Shown: positions 25,501-33,677 of the stretch, piece by piece
How the letters are laid out: each line of letters starts with the position of its first letter
Numbering within the stretch: position 1 is the first letter of the stretch
From: Hepsetus odoe
Taxonomy: Eukaryota; Chordata; Actinopteri; Characiformes; Hepsetidae
Direction of reading: 5' to 3'
DNA length: 64,000 bases
Assembly (NCBI GenBank): GCA_017165825.1
Contig: CM029370.1
Coordinates: forward strand, 23,436,673-23,500,672
The notes under the pieces: generated by a model
Database searches by the model: none
What the model saw: only the letters and a program-made list of their open reading frames with translations
Told to the model about the DNA's origin: nothing
Translations under genes and position numbers: made by a program

Positions 25501-28500
25501 GTAATGTCAACCCCTATATTATATACACCATGTACTTTTTCATCAAGTAGCTCAAAATCCACTGATGCATGCCTGAACTGTATTCAGGAAAAATCCCATT
25601 CCTGTAAAATCCATGGTCTGCATATGGACTCATTTTCTTATCACAAATCTTTGTATAACACAGGTGTAACAATATTGTGAAGTTAAATGATGTATCTTTG
25701 TGTAGCCTACCTGAAGGGGCACTTACTTTGTTGAGTGTTGCGCATAGCTCTGTAATTCATTTCTGGAGGAAGATGCAATCTTGCCCTTAATGCATATATT
25801 ATCAGCCTCACACTGGAGTCAACTGCTATTTTAAAATTGCTTCTGCTTTTAAATGCTGTAACTGCATTCAAGCCTCATACATATTTAAAAGCATGCCTAC
25901 AAACCCTTGGATATTCCTGGTGAGCATCTTCGGCCCAGATGTAGAGCATTACCCTGTCTGACCCCTCCAGGCCAGCAGCGGCGACGACTGATCCCCGCTC
26001 CCCTGCCGGACACTTCTTCACTAGGCAGGAAGGCTGGTGCTGCAGGCCAGTGGGTTGACCTGCCTCCACTGGGAGGCACCCTGAAGGAGGCCTTTGAGAT
26101 TAAGGTGTACGAGATAGATGATGTGGAGCGACTGCAGAGGCGCAAGGAGGGCATGATCACTGAGGTGAGAGCACTCTGTGCTTTCTAGATCTGCATGCAT
26201 GGTGAATGTGGGCCAGGAGAAGGGTCATTAAAGACCGTGGGAAGCTTCCGAACATGGCGTTTTAGTGTTTTGTTTATGCAGTTGTTGCTAAATTGTCTGT
26301 GCTCACTGAATTCACTCTCATATTCATTTCAGGAGTGTAATTATTACCTTATTACTCTGTGAATTTTTAGACCCTGTCATTTACGAATGATTTGTTCAGG
26401 GACAGATTGTTTGTTTTTGCTACACAAAAAAGTTACAGAAGATTTCTAAACAGTTTTTTTTTTAATATTTCTGCATATTTTTTCCATTTTTAGCCCTTTA
26501 AAATGATTTTTCTACTATTTAATAAACATTGACATGAAGCCACCACAATATCTATGTTGGCCACCAAATATTGATTTTTAAATACCTTTTGAATTCTCTC
26601 TAACATATTAACCTGGTGATGGAGCTTCTTATTTATGTTCTTTATACAATGCTTCCAATCATGGCGATCCAGCTCTTCAAATAAATTATTTGCTAACCTG
26701 CAATAAACCTCGCTAGTAATAAGAGCTAAGCTCACATTAGGAAACAGCTGGGTTGTCAAGCCCTGTTAGCCTGTTATATATAGTGACTAGTCAACATTGT
26801 CCAGCCTCTGACTATATTCAATACTGCCAGGCTTCTCACTCCATAAACCCGGCCAGATATACAGAAATACTGATCATTGCTGATTGTGATCGATCACAGA
26901 TATTGTTCATCCCACCGTTCTATCAATGACCGCTACAAACAGGAAAAATCTAACAAAGATTTAGATTTAACAAACACCTAAGACCATAAGAAACACAGCA
27001 AGGTAGTCATAGGAACCACAAATGTACATATATATATATATATATATACAGTACTGTACAAACGTTTTAGGCAGGTGTGAAAAAATGCTGTAAACAAAGA
27101 ACGCTTTCAGAAATGGAAGTGTTGATCATTTATTTTCATCAATCAACAAAATGCAGTGAATGAACAAAAGAGAATCTAAATCAAATCCATATTTGGTGTG
27201 ACCACCCTTTGCCTTCAAAACAGCATCAATTCTTCTAGGTACACTTGCACACAGTTTTTGAAGGAACTTGGCTGGTCTTGGTCTTGGAGAACTAACCACA
27301 GATCTTCTATGGATGTAGGCTTCCTCACATCCTTCTGTCTCTTCATGTAATCCAGACACACTGGATGATGTTGATATCAGGGCTCTGTGGGGGCCAGAAG
27401 AACTGATGCTGGTTTGAAGGAAAAAGGTCATAACACCAAATACTGATTTGATTTAGATTTTTCTTTTGTTCGCTCACTTTGCATTTTGTAAATTGATAAA
27501 AATAAACAATCATTATTTATATTTCTGAAAACATTCTTTGTTTACAGCATTTTTTCACACCTGCCTAAAACCTTTGCTCAGTACTGTATAAGCTTTCTGC
27601 CTTTGAGGATGTCCAGAGTTCATCTCTGTGTCCTGCACATTGCGCAGTCCCAGTGTGATGGCTTGAAGAGGACAGCCTAGCTCATTGTTCCTAATTGACC
27701 ATGGCATTAATTAAAAACTGCAAGCATCAGCGTATCTAATGTCTCTCTTCTCGTTCTTATTCTAAAGAGAGCTTGGCATTTGCATTTGTCAGGAGGGGAG
27801 GTTATCTCAGGAACAATTACTGATGGCTCCTAATTGATTTCAATATGACTGAAAGCTGGAGGTGGGTGGGCTGGTACCATAGCTCGATGTGATGGAGGGG
27901 TCCAGTGATGAATGAGGTGTGGCCACTCAATCTGCAGCCTGCCTAATGGCTCTTTATGCTCTGCTCTGTACTCCACGACCACAGGTCATTAACTGTTCCC
28001 ACAAACCAGGCCCTCCATGTCCTGCCAGAACACGTTAACAGCATTGAATGGTCCCATGATTTATTTTCATTTAAGTAAAGAAAACCTCAAATTCAAAGAG
28101 CTTATCCAGAAAAAGTGCTTGATGCGGTGCGTATTATGTGTGAGTGGGGCAAGGAGTGGTTTTATAACTAACCGAATACCTTCATCTCTGTATTTCCATT
28201 TTATTGCATTCGCTTATGCTTTTCTTATGTTTAATTATTTTGATGAGCTATGGACATGAACGAATAAGAGCTATACTTATATTTGGTGTCCTTAACTTAT
28301 AGAGACTTAAATTAAAGTAGTTCTGTGACAGTGAAATGATGCCTCATTACACTTTTATTAACACATAAGATCTATCACTTATTCAGCAGGTTGTTGGTTT
28401 GCATTTCTTAGTATAAGCTGTTTATAAACACTAAAGCATGGCATATAGCTATATACACACACATTATTTAGTGCTAATGCATGGCTTACAAAAGCATCCG

Positions 28501-31251
28501 TTAAATAAAGTATTTCCAGATTCGGTTAGTAAAGTTACTCCAAAAAGGGCTTATTGAAAACAGCACATTTGGAATGCCTGCTCCAGTGATCTAATACAAA
28601 GGGCAGGGTTTAGGACAATCTGTATTGATATACTGCTTTGCAATAACCTGTTTGTCATGGTCATGGTCTATTCTTTTAATCCTCTAAGCAAACCTTCTCC
28701 CAGGAGATTTAGACTTGTGAGAGCTTAGGCTAATTTCATTTCTAGCTCAGCCATAATTAATCCGGCTGATGGGCCGGTACCTCACACAGGTTACTCGTGA
28801 CTCAATTTACCTTAAGCTCCTGTGTTGCACCCCCACTGGAGCCCTCTGTAAAGAACAGGTGACTGGCGCAGGTGCCCGGCCTATCCTGCTTGGCAGTTTA
28901 TCAACGGCACACATGCGGAGCTGTACGGTTCACTAAGCACAGCTCAGTCATCACTCAGCGGCCGTCCTGTTATTGTCTCTCCTCGCAGGGCTTGCAGTAC
29001 TTCAACGCTCGCCTCAGGATGCTGGAGAAGCGGCAGCAGCAGATCAGGGAGCTGCGGACCAAGCATGAGAGGCTGAAGGTGGAGTTGGAGGACGCTAAGA
29101 CTCGGCTAATGCTGGACCCCGCCAAGTGGATGGGAGAGTGTGAGTTTTCTTTCTTTTGATGTTTTAGGATTGGCTTGACTGATGGTGAGCAGGATGTTGA
29201 TTGCTGGTCTAAAGGACCATACATTTATTGAATTGATGTAATTCCTCTTTTCATAAAAAAACAAAAAAAACAAAAAAAAAACGCCAACACAAATATGTTT
29301 TGCAGTTTACTTAAGTTGTTAAATTGTCTCATCCTACAAAAAATAATTTCCCCAACATTGCAATCTTAATTGAAGGGTAAATCTTAATTTATATAAAGTA
29401 GCAAAAGCCTTTATCTATCTTTAAAAGATCTATTTTCCATTCCGTCCAATTAAAAATGATATGGTTTGATATGTTACAATATTCATGTAGAACTGAAGAA
29501 CGTATCTGAAAGTTCAGTTGAATGCATTTTTCAGTATTTGTGTTGTTATTTGCTTCTGTCACACGGTTATAGAGCTTTTTATAGCAGGCCAAGTAATCTG
29601 AGACTCATGATTACTATGAAGAAAGTAGACAGAGTAGAAATGGCTTTAAGCCCAGTTTAGCAAACTGGTTTAAATTGCTTTGACTCTGCAGAAACATATC
29701 TGTTAGGCACAAATCTACATATCACACTCTGAAGAACAATATGAAAGGTCTACATACGGCTGGTCTCGTTATTTACCTCCAACGCTACATACATGAATAT
29801 GAATTTCTACCTTGAAAAACGAGAAGGCAAAAAGTAAAAGCAGTCTAAGTTGGGTGAAAGTTCATGCCAAGTTCACTTTTGTGTGAAAGACTTTAGTAAG
29901 AAAACAAAGCTGTGAAGTAGCTCATTCATGTTCCTCAAGACAGAAATAGCACTGCTAGTGAGGCTTCAGTGGCAGATGAACTAAAAAAGAAGCAAACTTC
30001 AGAAGCTCCGGAATGGATGAGTATATTAAAAAGGTAGTTACAAATATATTACAATTAAATCCATTGTTGAAATATTATAGGAATGAGAGAAAAAGTGTCT
30101 TCAGCGTCTTAATGGTTGCTCATCAAACCACATTCTGAAGCTGCTGAAAGATGCTCTCAAATATAACACGCAAAAAACATTTTTCTCAGGAAGGCTAAGC
30201 AAAATCTGGGTCTTTAGTCTAAGTTCACCTCAGTCCCCTTTAGAGCTGGCTCTGATCCTGCTCAGGCTGATGATTCTCTTTAGGACTTTACATGGTTTCT
30301 TCACTCGGTGTGTGTGGCCTTACTAGAGCAGGCTGAGGCTGCGAGAAGAGCAGCCCAATTTTTTTATTAACTTCACAAATTACTCTTAATAAATGAGAAC
30401 TGTGATGCTTCTTTTAGTTCATTTTCTTTGACCATGTCTATGACGGTGGAAGCTTTTATTAGTTTAACAGACCATCAGTTGATATAAAAGCCAAGCGAAT
30501 AGATTGCTGAACCTTTTCAGTTTGAATGCCACCACTGCAGGAAAAAACAAGATATTTACAGACAGTTGCGCCTTAAGCCTTGAGCTTAATCATAAGCTGG
30601 GCCTATGCGTCCAAAGCAGTGTATTCATCTATCCAGGTTATTGTAGCGCTCACTGCATACTGAGCCCCTTGGTAATTTTCCAGCTGTGGAAAGATATATT
30701 TTAGAAATATCTGTTACATACTATGTTGTGAGGTAACCGACAGCCTAAAGTCTTGAAGATGTGTGGCTTCAGCATCTGTGTTTTTTTTTTATGCCCTTTT
30801 CAGAAGCATTATTTCAAGTGAGAAAATAGAGAAAGAGGCAGCACAGTGGCAGCAAATACAAAGAAAACTAGACCGTTATTGAATAAAGGAGAATTAAAAC
30901 TGCACTTGGAAAGTGGTTAGAAAAAGGCTGTGTGAGAATGAAAGAAAGTGTGTGTGTGTGTGTGTGTGTGTGAGTGTGTGTGTGTGCGCGTGTGTGTGTG
31001 TGCTCATTCGCTAAGAATGTGGTGTGTCCTTGAATCAATAAGGCATTATTTTCCCTCCTGCAATCAGCCCTGTCCCTCTGGCCAGGAGGTGTTTACCATT
31101 CATCTGTGCCTGCTGTCTTGGGTAAAGTCATGATTGTTCCAGTCCTGCTTTATAAATCAAACCCCTCTTGAGCAGTGGCCGAAATGAGTGTGGTGTATAT
31201 GTGTGTGTGTATATATATAATGTATATGTGTGTGTGTATGTATGTATGTAT

Positions 31252-31298
<47 letters not shown>

Positions 31299-31987
31299 TA
31301 TATGGAGAGGGGTTAGAGAGGGTGTACCTTCGACTGCATAATAGATACAGAGACAGATTGTTGCGTGTTTATTTTCTTTTTTTTGACATCATACACCAAA
31401 TTATTTTTGTTTTGTAAGTGCCTGAAAGCCTGTTTGACTGACTTTGACAATGTATTAGAAAAAACAACTGGAATAGCTGATTATGTGTTTGACTGACATT
31501 CTGTGCATATTTAAATCAGCATAAAAACATTATTATTATTGAACTGATTTCAATTTTTGCCATTTATACCATAAATTACTATTAACCCCTTTAGCCTTAG
31601 GATTATTGATCTCTTAGCAGTCTTCTGCAGCGCAGTTGTACCACTGAATCCTCCATAAAATGTCAGTTAACAATCAGCTACAGAATAGTGATATTTTCTT
31701 TTTTTTCACCCTATGTTGAAGCCTATGTTCTTGCTAAAAATTCAGCTCTGCCTCAGCTGCAGAAATAAATGATTTAGTCTTTTCTCATATTCTTTGTTCT
31801 TCTTTCCCTCCTCTCAGTCGATGTGGACCCAGATCTGGACCAGGACTCCCAGGACTACATGGAGGCTCTGGCTCAGGCCACAGGCGAGCTGGAGTTTTGT
31901 GTGAACCTGTGCAAGTCTCGCGTCATGATGGAGACCTGCTTCGACATTTTGGCGCCAACGTCCCCAGGACAAGAGATGGAGGTTTGA
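3626..31987 (+). CDS. kif26a: kif26a, atypical kinesin-11 family motor protein (12 coding segments, 1607 aa short form)
   Basis: The joined exons are 3626-3642, 6690-6882, 13222-13434, 16152-16245, 17831-18093, 18734-18917, 20441-20600, 21427-21589, 22167-25188, 25971-26164, 28989-29139 and 31818-31987. They total 4824 nt in one frame and every junction keeps phase. Seen: a degenerate kinesin motor (about residues 71-429), a Ser-rich tail (430-1436) with RTPPVGMS, VELNGEDELVFTVVEEL, SISSINDEFDAYTSQ-type and [21 protein letters not shown] blocks, and a C-terminal module with EIKVYEIDDVERLQRR and a short coiled coil. Known of the family: KIF26A binds microtubules but lacks normal ATPase activity, binds Grb2, restrains GDNF-Ret signalling in enteric neurons, and acts in neuronal migration. 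Inferred: paralogue A rather than B, from the wording of the tail motifs. Mammalian KIF26A is about 1880 residues. The missing N-terminal part would be encoded outside this window or be absent from this isoform. Confidence 0.93.
4137..4190. repeat. (GT)n microsatellite
   Basis: About 27 uninterrupted GT units. It is long enough to be polymorphic and creates spurious Cys-Val frames. Confidence 0.97.
4560..4789. repeat. (CT)n and (CA)n pyrimidine-rich repeat block
   Basis: A pure CT run at 4560-4585, impure CT/TTTC sequence to about 4750, then (CA)n at 4769-4789 ending CGCGCGG. No coding content. Confidence 0.9.
5160..5400 (-). pseudogene. Possible Tc1-like transposase fragment
   Basis: Minus-strand reading gives ..HLHKNPQTGHLRKVLWTGETQ. 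This resembles the Tc1 transposase stretch H..KPQ.FW..VLWTDETK that precedes the second catalytic Asp. Only about 40 residues look related, no terminal repeats were seen, and the frame is short. It could be chance. Confidence 0.35.
6690..6882 (+). CDS. kif26a: kif26a coding exon 2, linker before the motor (residues 6-70)
   Basis: The acceptor is tttttacag and the donor AAAG|GTACAG. It encodes AAQKLNLSKRKKPH, then a proline-rich stretch and PPVPPCLLRAGSKVKD. Known mammalian KIF26A and B have the same AAQKL..KRKK and PPCLLRA blocks just before the motor domain. The basic SKRKK run and the PPPP runs could be protein-interaction or localisation sites (inference). The exon starts in phase 2 and ends in phase 0. 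Confidence 0.9.
8155..8410 (+). mobile_element. Type A SINE in kif26a intron 2
   Basis: The head is GGGGCAGCCGTGGCCTAGTG, followed by GTTGCCATGAGTCACCCTTG, ACTTTCAATAGCTGCCCCTG, GTTTCACTGTGTGCTGTGCC and the tail TCACTTTCATTTT. Near full length, same strand as kif26a. Confidence 0.87.
8928..9178 (-). mobile_element. Type A SINE in kif26a intron 2, decayed
   Basis: The plus strand starts AAGTGAAAGTGACTACTTTT and ends TTATCTCTGCCCC. The body matches other copies with many substitutions, suggesting an older insertion. Confidence 0.8.
12090..12311 (+). mobile_element. Type A SINE in kif26a intron 2
   Basis: The head is GGGGGAGTGGTGGCCTAGTA, with GGATTCAAATCC as B box, CTTGAGCAAGGTACCATCCC in the body and the tail TAGTCACTTTCACTTTCACA. 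The middle part is shorter than in other copies. Confidence 0.82.
13222..13434 (+). CDS. kif26a: kif26a coding exon 3, start of motor domain (residues 71-141)
   Basis: The acceptor is tttctacag and the donor CACAA|GTAAGT. It encodes VKVMVRIRPAKGAWDT, the first beta strand of a kinesin motor (compare IKVxVRIRP in ordinary kinesins), then SFLKVDAHKKQLTF and TFNFDAVFTQDASQ, the usual F-FD-VF element ahead of the nucleotide site. The 71 codons start and end in phase 0. Homology to the KIF26 family is clear. Confidence 0.95.
13697..14109 (+). mobile_element. Chimeric type A SINE carrying a copy of kif26a exon 7/intron 7
   Basis: A SINE head (13697-13803) has TGGCCTAGCGGCTAGGGAGT, GGGTTCGAATCC and CTTGAGCAAGGTAC. 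It then switches to TGGAAATGTCATCC..CTCTGGCC..GGTGCCA..CTTACAG|GTGTGCC. This parallels the last 51 nt of kif26a exon 7 and its donor at 20550-20607. The match continues through intron 7 sequence (AGCAAAGGAGTATGACAGGC, ATAGTACAGATCAGACCAGT) into a SINE tail (about 13945-14109). The exon copy has substitutions and a 2-nt deletion, so it is not functional. Confidence 0.85.
15891..16140 (+). mobile_element. Type A SINE abutting the exon 4 splice acceptor
   Basis: The head is GGGGGCAGTTATGGCCTAGT, with GGGTTTGAATCCC and CCCAGGCACTGCATG in the body. The tail is GCTTTCACTTCACTTCACTT, ending at 16140. The next 11 nt, TGTCTCCGCAG, complete the acceptor. A similar TGTCTCTGAG lies at 15874-15883 just upstream of the SINE, possibly a decayed target-site duplication. 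Confidence 0.87.
16152..16245 (+). CDS. kif26a: kif26a coding exon 4, motor domain with first half of the P-loop (142-172)
   Basis: The acceptor is tctccgcag and the donor CTTG|GTGAGC, ending in phase 1. It encodes AEVCSGTVAEVIQSVVNGADG then CIFCFGHANL. The P-loop (168-175), read across the next junction, is GHANLGKT. Ordinary kinesins have GQTGSGKT. Gly, Lys and Thr at the end are kept but the middle is changed, as is typical of KIF26 proteins. A SINE ends only 11 nt upstream of this exon. Confidence 0.95.
16246..17830 (+). other. kif26a: kif26a intron 4
   Basis: The donor is GTGAGC and the acceptor CTTCTCAG, in phase 1, splitting the P-loop Gly codon. It contains a composite SINE inside a (TA)n tract and a short LINE-tail remnant near 17455-17512 ending (GGAT)n. 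The rest is AT-rich. Confidence 0.9.
16306..16585 (+). mobile_element. Composite (type C) SINE within a (TA)n microsatellite
   Basis: The SINE spans 16326-16567. Its first half matches type A (GGGGCAGCGGAGGCCTAGTG, CCCTTGAGCAAGGTGCCGTC). It then changes to GGGCTGGCGACCTGTCCAGG, TGGGATGGACTCCAGC and GACAAGCGGCAG, ending in GACTGACTGAC. That tail resembles the 3' end of fish LINEs rather than the CACTTT type A tail. (TA)n runs flank both sides, consistent with insertion into a microsatellite. Confidence 0.8.
17831..18093 (+). CDS. kif26a: kif26a coding exon 5, motor domain (173-260)
   Basis: The acceptor is tcttctcag and the donor CCCAG|GTGCCT, a weaker donor. It encodes GKTYTMIGRDSS, completing the P-loop, then APCAISWLFKLIEERKEK, RFSVRVSAVEISGREE and GVYLREDPVSGSQ. 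The ISWLFKLI helix and SVRVSAVEI strand correspond to kinesin motor core elements and match the KIF26 pattern closely. It ends in phase 0. Confidence 0.95.
18094..18733 (+). other. kif26a: kif26a intron 5 with truncated type A SINE
   Basis: The donor is GTGCCT and the acceptor CTGTCTGCAG. A SINE head (about 18249-18380, TGGCCTAGTGGTTAGGGAGT to CATCACTGTTCCCTGGGTGC) lacks its tail. The remaining sequence is AT-rich. Confidence 0.88.
18734..18917 (+). CDS. kif26a: kif26a coding exon 6, motor domain with switch I region (261-321)
   Basis: The acceptor is gtctgcag and the donor GGAGGAA|GTACGG, ending in phase 1. It encodes LQNQSELRAG, AAFFLDSALAAR and RCNSHMLFTLHV. In active kinesins switch I reads NxxSSRSH. 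Here the equivalent is RCNSH (298-302), so the catalytic SSR is not kept. This agrees with the loss of normal ATP hydrolysis reported for KIF26 proteins. Confidence 0.93.
18918..20440 (+). other. kif26a: kif26a intron 6
   Basis: The donor is GTACGG and the acceptor TTCTTTCTAG. It holds an A-rich CAA/AATA simple repeat at 19008-19070. The stretch 19650-19930 has fairly complex composition and could be conserved, but nothing is recognised. Confidence 0.88.
20441..20600 (+). CDS. kif26a: kif26a coding exon 7, motor domain with switch II (322-374)
   Basis: The acceptor is ctttctag and the donor TTACAG|GTAGGC, ending in phase 2. It encodes MSEGRSRLHLLDLGSCE, then LSLAALGNVILALANGAKHVPYR. Switch II is DLGSCE (333-338) instead of DLAGSE. 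The LSLAALGNVILAL..VPYR helix and loop are well conserved. The last 51 nt of this exon plus the start of its intron recur in damaged form at 13804-13955, inside a SINE in intron 3. Confidence 0.95.
20601..21426 (+). other. kif26a: kif26a intron 7
   Basis: The donor is GTAGGC and the acceptor TATAATTCAG, in phase 2 within an Arg codon. Bases 20601-20710 are the source of the copy in intron 3. A head-truncated type A SINE follows at about 20700-20889. The rest is AT-rich. Confidence 0.9.
20700..20889 (+). mobile_element. 5'-truncated type A SINE in kif26a intron 7
   Basis: It starts near CCAAGAACAGTTGGTTGCCC without a tRNA-like head and continues through TTCACTGCTCCCTGGGCACT and GCTGCACATGTGTGTATGGG to the tail TTGTCGCTTTCACTTT. 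It is in the same orientation as the gene, so it lies in the pre-mRNA in sense. Confidence 0.82.
21427..21589 (+). CDS. kif26a: kif26a coding exon 8, end of motor domain (375-429)
   Basis: The acceptor is aattcag. It encodes DSKLTMLLRESLGN, CRTTMIAHIS and SLSTVQLASRIHRMRKKKSK, the usual end of a kinesin motor core (compare LTRLLQDSLGGN and TLSTLRFA). The frame then runs into a TGA after GCA unless spliced. Only a GC donor directly after AAG (21590-21591) joins in frame to TAT ACC TCC of exon 9. The nearby GT at 21583 would shift the frame. Confidence 0.92.
21590..22166 (+). other. kif26a: kif26a intron 8, inferred GC-AG intron
   Basis: The donor reads AAG|GCATGA and the acceptor TCCTACAG|TAT. 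The join gives KKKSK-YTSSSSGGES, matching the family. No GT donor nearby gives the right frame. GC-AG introns are a known minor class, but the rest of this donor (ATGA after GC) is a poor match to their consensus, so a sequence or assembly difference is possible. Confidence 0.75.
22167..25188 (+). CDS. kif26a: kif26a coding exon 9, 3-kb Ser-rich tail exon (430-1436)
   Basis: The acceptor is cctacag and the donor CAATG|GTAGGT. The 1007 codons run uninterrupted. The start encodes YTSSSSGGESSCEEG, then LRPFHPRTVALDPD, DPDYSSSSEHSCDTVIYVGPG, SDNEGPPAFVPIIPSL and CNTFAELQERLECIDGSE. Later come ARTPPVGMS, VELNGEDELVFTVVEEL, RVVDGCE, KSSLDQR, SLLSLERCESLTSVGSK, SPYSKITAPRRPQRYSSGHG, ALFYHSGGSSGYES and SKSPKKRANG. 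These are spaced conserved islands in Ser/Thr/Pro-rich sequence that is probably disordered and phosphorylated (inference). A single giant tail exon is usual for KIF26 genes. If the donor is skipped the frame stops at 25253. Confidence 0.97.
25189..25970 (+). other. kif26a: kif26a intron 9
   Basis: The donor is GTAGGT and the acceptor GACCCCTCCAG. AT-rich, no recognised repeat or gene. Confidence 0.9.
25971..26164 (+). CDS. kif26a: kif26a coding exon 10 (split Gly 1437 to 1501)
   Basis: The acceptor is cccctccag and the donor ACTGAG|GTGAGA. With the last base of exon 9 it gives G-QQRRRLIPAPLPDTS, then GQWVDLPPLGGTLKEAFEIKVYEIDDVERLQRR. QRRRLIPAPLPDT and GQWVDLPP are the KIF26A wording; KIF26B differs here. 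The EIKVYEIDDVERLQRR block is shared by both paralogues. It ends in phase 0. Confidence 0.95.
26165..28988 (+). other. kif26a: kif26a intron 10 (2.8 kb)
   Basis: The donor is GTGAGA and the acceptor TCTCCTCGCAG. It contains a (TA)n run at 27029-27048 and a short Tc1/mariner element at 27049-27586. The complex sequence at 27600-27990 and 28700-28870 could be conserved noncoding DNA. Confidence 0.9.
27049..27586 (-). mobile_element. Short Tc1/mariner element with intact terminal repeats
   Basis: The left end CAGTACTGTACAAACGTTTT and GGCAGGTGTGAAAAAATGCT is mirrored on the right by AGCATTTTTTCACACCTGCC and a final CAGTACTG. TA dinucleotides at 27047-27048 and 27587-27588 fit the TA target duplication of this superfamily. 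At 538 bp it is too short for autonomy. A minus-strand frame (about 27126-27330) encodes KFLQKLCASVPRRIDAVLKA then KGGHTKY, the C-terminal end of a Tc1 transposase; the catalytic core is absent. Confidence 0.9.
28989..29139 (+). CDS. kif26a: kif26a coding exon 11, C-terminal coiled coil (1502-1551)
   Basis: The acceptor is cctcgcag and the donor GAGAGT|GTGAGT, ending in phase 1. It encodes GLQYFNARLRMLEKRQQQI, then RELRTKHERLKVELEDAKTR and LMLDPAKWMGE. Leu and other hydrophobic residues spaced by 3 and 4 suggest a short coiled coil of about 40 residues, followed by the conserved LMLDPxKW motif of KIF26 proteins. Confidence 0.94.
30947..31000. repeat. (GT)n microsatellite
   Basis: Nearly pure GT units broken by GA and GCGC steps. 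Confidence 0.93.
31197..31295. repeat. Compound TG/TATG/TA microsatellite
   Basis: Tracts of (TG)n, (TA)n, (TGTA)n and (TA)n follow one another, ending ACACACATATATGG. Likely unstable in length. Confidence 0.93.
31818..31987 (+). CDS. kif26a: kif26a terminal coding exon 12 (1552-1607, stop TGA)
   Basis: The acceptor is ctcctctcag. It encodes FDVDPDLDQDSQDYMEALAQ, then ATGELEFCVNLCKSRVMMET and CFDILAPTSPGQEMEV, with TGA at 31985-31987. The CVNLCK..VMM.TCFDI motif and a C-terminus like GPQEVDV are what KIF26A shows; KIF26B ends differently. Confidence 0.94.
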
Positions 31988-32535
31988 GTGACAGAGATGA
32001 AGACCATATGAAATATCGATTGAATGGCATATATCTTTTCCTTTCTGGCTCTCCTCTGAGATCTCACTGTTGTTGTTGGGGAAGAAACTTGGGACAGAAC
32101 AAAAACAGGCCATGCTGTGTCTTGCAAAGATAGTTCTTTGGGGAGTCTGGACTAGCTCCTGCTCTGATCAACACAGTGGAAGCAAACAACAATTATACAA
32201 GCTTACAGACTCTGCAGAGTGCTGGAATGATGAGGAAAGAAGTGAAAGAGCGAGAGCAAAAGAGAGAGAGACAGACAGAAATAGGAGAGATTCAATTTTG
32301 TTACCACAAAGTGCCTTGATCTGAGCAAACCCAAGGAATATCTGTTTTTTTTTTCTGATTGGTGCTAGTATTAAGCCCACTGAACCTGAGCAACGTCCTA
32401 ATCTTATTCCTTTTGGGGAACAATATACACAAAGTATTTTGCATTGTAATGTAGTGTGAACTGTATTTATATGGTCTGACAGGTAGTAAAAAATAGTAAC
32501 ATTTTAGATAATAAAATTCAAAATGTTTTGAAAAA
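31988..32535 (+). other. kif26a: kif26a 3' UTR with candidate poly(A) signal
   Basis: AT-rich sequence follows the stop. The first AATAAA is at 32510-32515, which would place cleavage near 32530. A further AATAAA at 34470-34475 could serve a longer form. The extent is inferred from the hexamer only. Confidence 0.45.
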
Positions 32536-33639
32536 AAAGCAATAAGGTAATTTATTGCCATTCTCAGAACCTTTGCCTTTTAAACATGATTTTTAACGAC
32601 CTCCTGTGGAGCTGCTTACTTTCTTATCCTTTACTTTCTAAAACATCATGCAAGAACCTGTATTACTGACGGAGCTCTTTTGATTTATCTGCCAGCCTTC
32701 ACCAAAGCTTACTCACGTGCTAACTCTGAACCACTGAACCATCTACAGGTAGCAAACCTGTGTAATTCCGAGCTGCCTGTATGTGTTGTATGAGTGATTA
32801 AGGTGATATGACCATGTTTCCATGGGTTAATACAGTATGTTTGATATTCGGATGTATTTTGTGTTTTGTTTTTTGATATTTCTGCTTTCTACTCATCACA
32901 AGCACATACTAGAGAATGAAGCAAGCACACCCATTGGCTCTTATAGGGATTCTCCATAGTTTTTCAACCTAATCTTTATCTGCTGCATGATAGCATATTA
33001 TCACGAAATATATTTTTGCCACTTTGCTCTGTTCTGACATGATTAGATCACCCATTGACACAAAACGCACTTATATAGAAGAGCATTTTCTGAATTTTGT
33101 AGTGATGAATGAGGGAGACAAGTGAGATCTTTCTCTATTAGTCCTACACTCATGACTTTTTAATTCAAAGGGAAAGTAAGTTCAATCTGTTTAATTCATC
33201 CTTTCAAAGAAATGTGTTTGGAGCAGGGTGGTGCCTGATCACGTTACAAGAGAAGGTTGAAAGCAAATGTTACAGGAACGGCCACTGTTTTTACATTTTT
33301 AATTTTGGTGAAGCTGATTGCTTCTGGTCTCTGGCCTGCCTCACCCTGAGACCTATAATGACTGTAGTTTGTAGTGTGTGCTAAACTGTACAGTGGAACA
33401 TGACTGAATTGTTGAGTGTTGTAATTGATGCTGTGCTGTAGTTGTGGCAGACAGAGATAAAGTTGTGAAACACTGGAGTGCCCCCTTAAACATGTAGACA
33501 CTGTAGTCCAGGAGTCAGGGGTCAGAGGCCAATGATGCATACTATAATACTGCAGAACGCAGAAGGAGATAAATCATAAATCAGAGCCTCTCTCAAACAC
33601 TTCTCAGGACATTTTGTGTATGTGTGTGCATATCTGTGG

Positions 33640-33642
<3 letters not shown>

Positions 33643-33674
<32 letters not shown>
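33643..33674. repeat. (GT)n microsatellite
   Basis: About 16 GT units following TTTGTGTG. Confidence 0.93.

Positions 33675-33677
<3 letters not shown>

Larger units (their letters stand above)
29140..31817 (+). other. kif26a: kif26a intron 11 (2.7 kb)
   Basis: The donor is GTGAGT and the acceptor CTCCTCTCAG. It contains poly(A)-like runs at 29257-29281, (GT)n at 30947-31000, and mixed TG/TATG/TA repeats at 31197-31295. No gene recognised. Confidence 0.9.

Noticed and set aside
26490..26759. Minus-strand frame with NLFEELDRHDW, reminiscent of the transposase ENLWxELxRR motif
   Set aside because: Only a few residues agree; no catalytic motifs or terminal repeats nearby.
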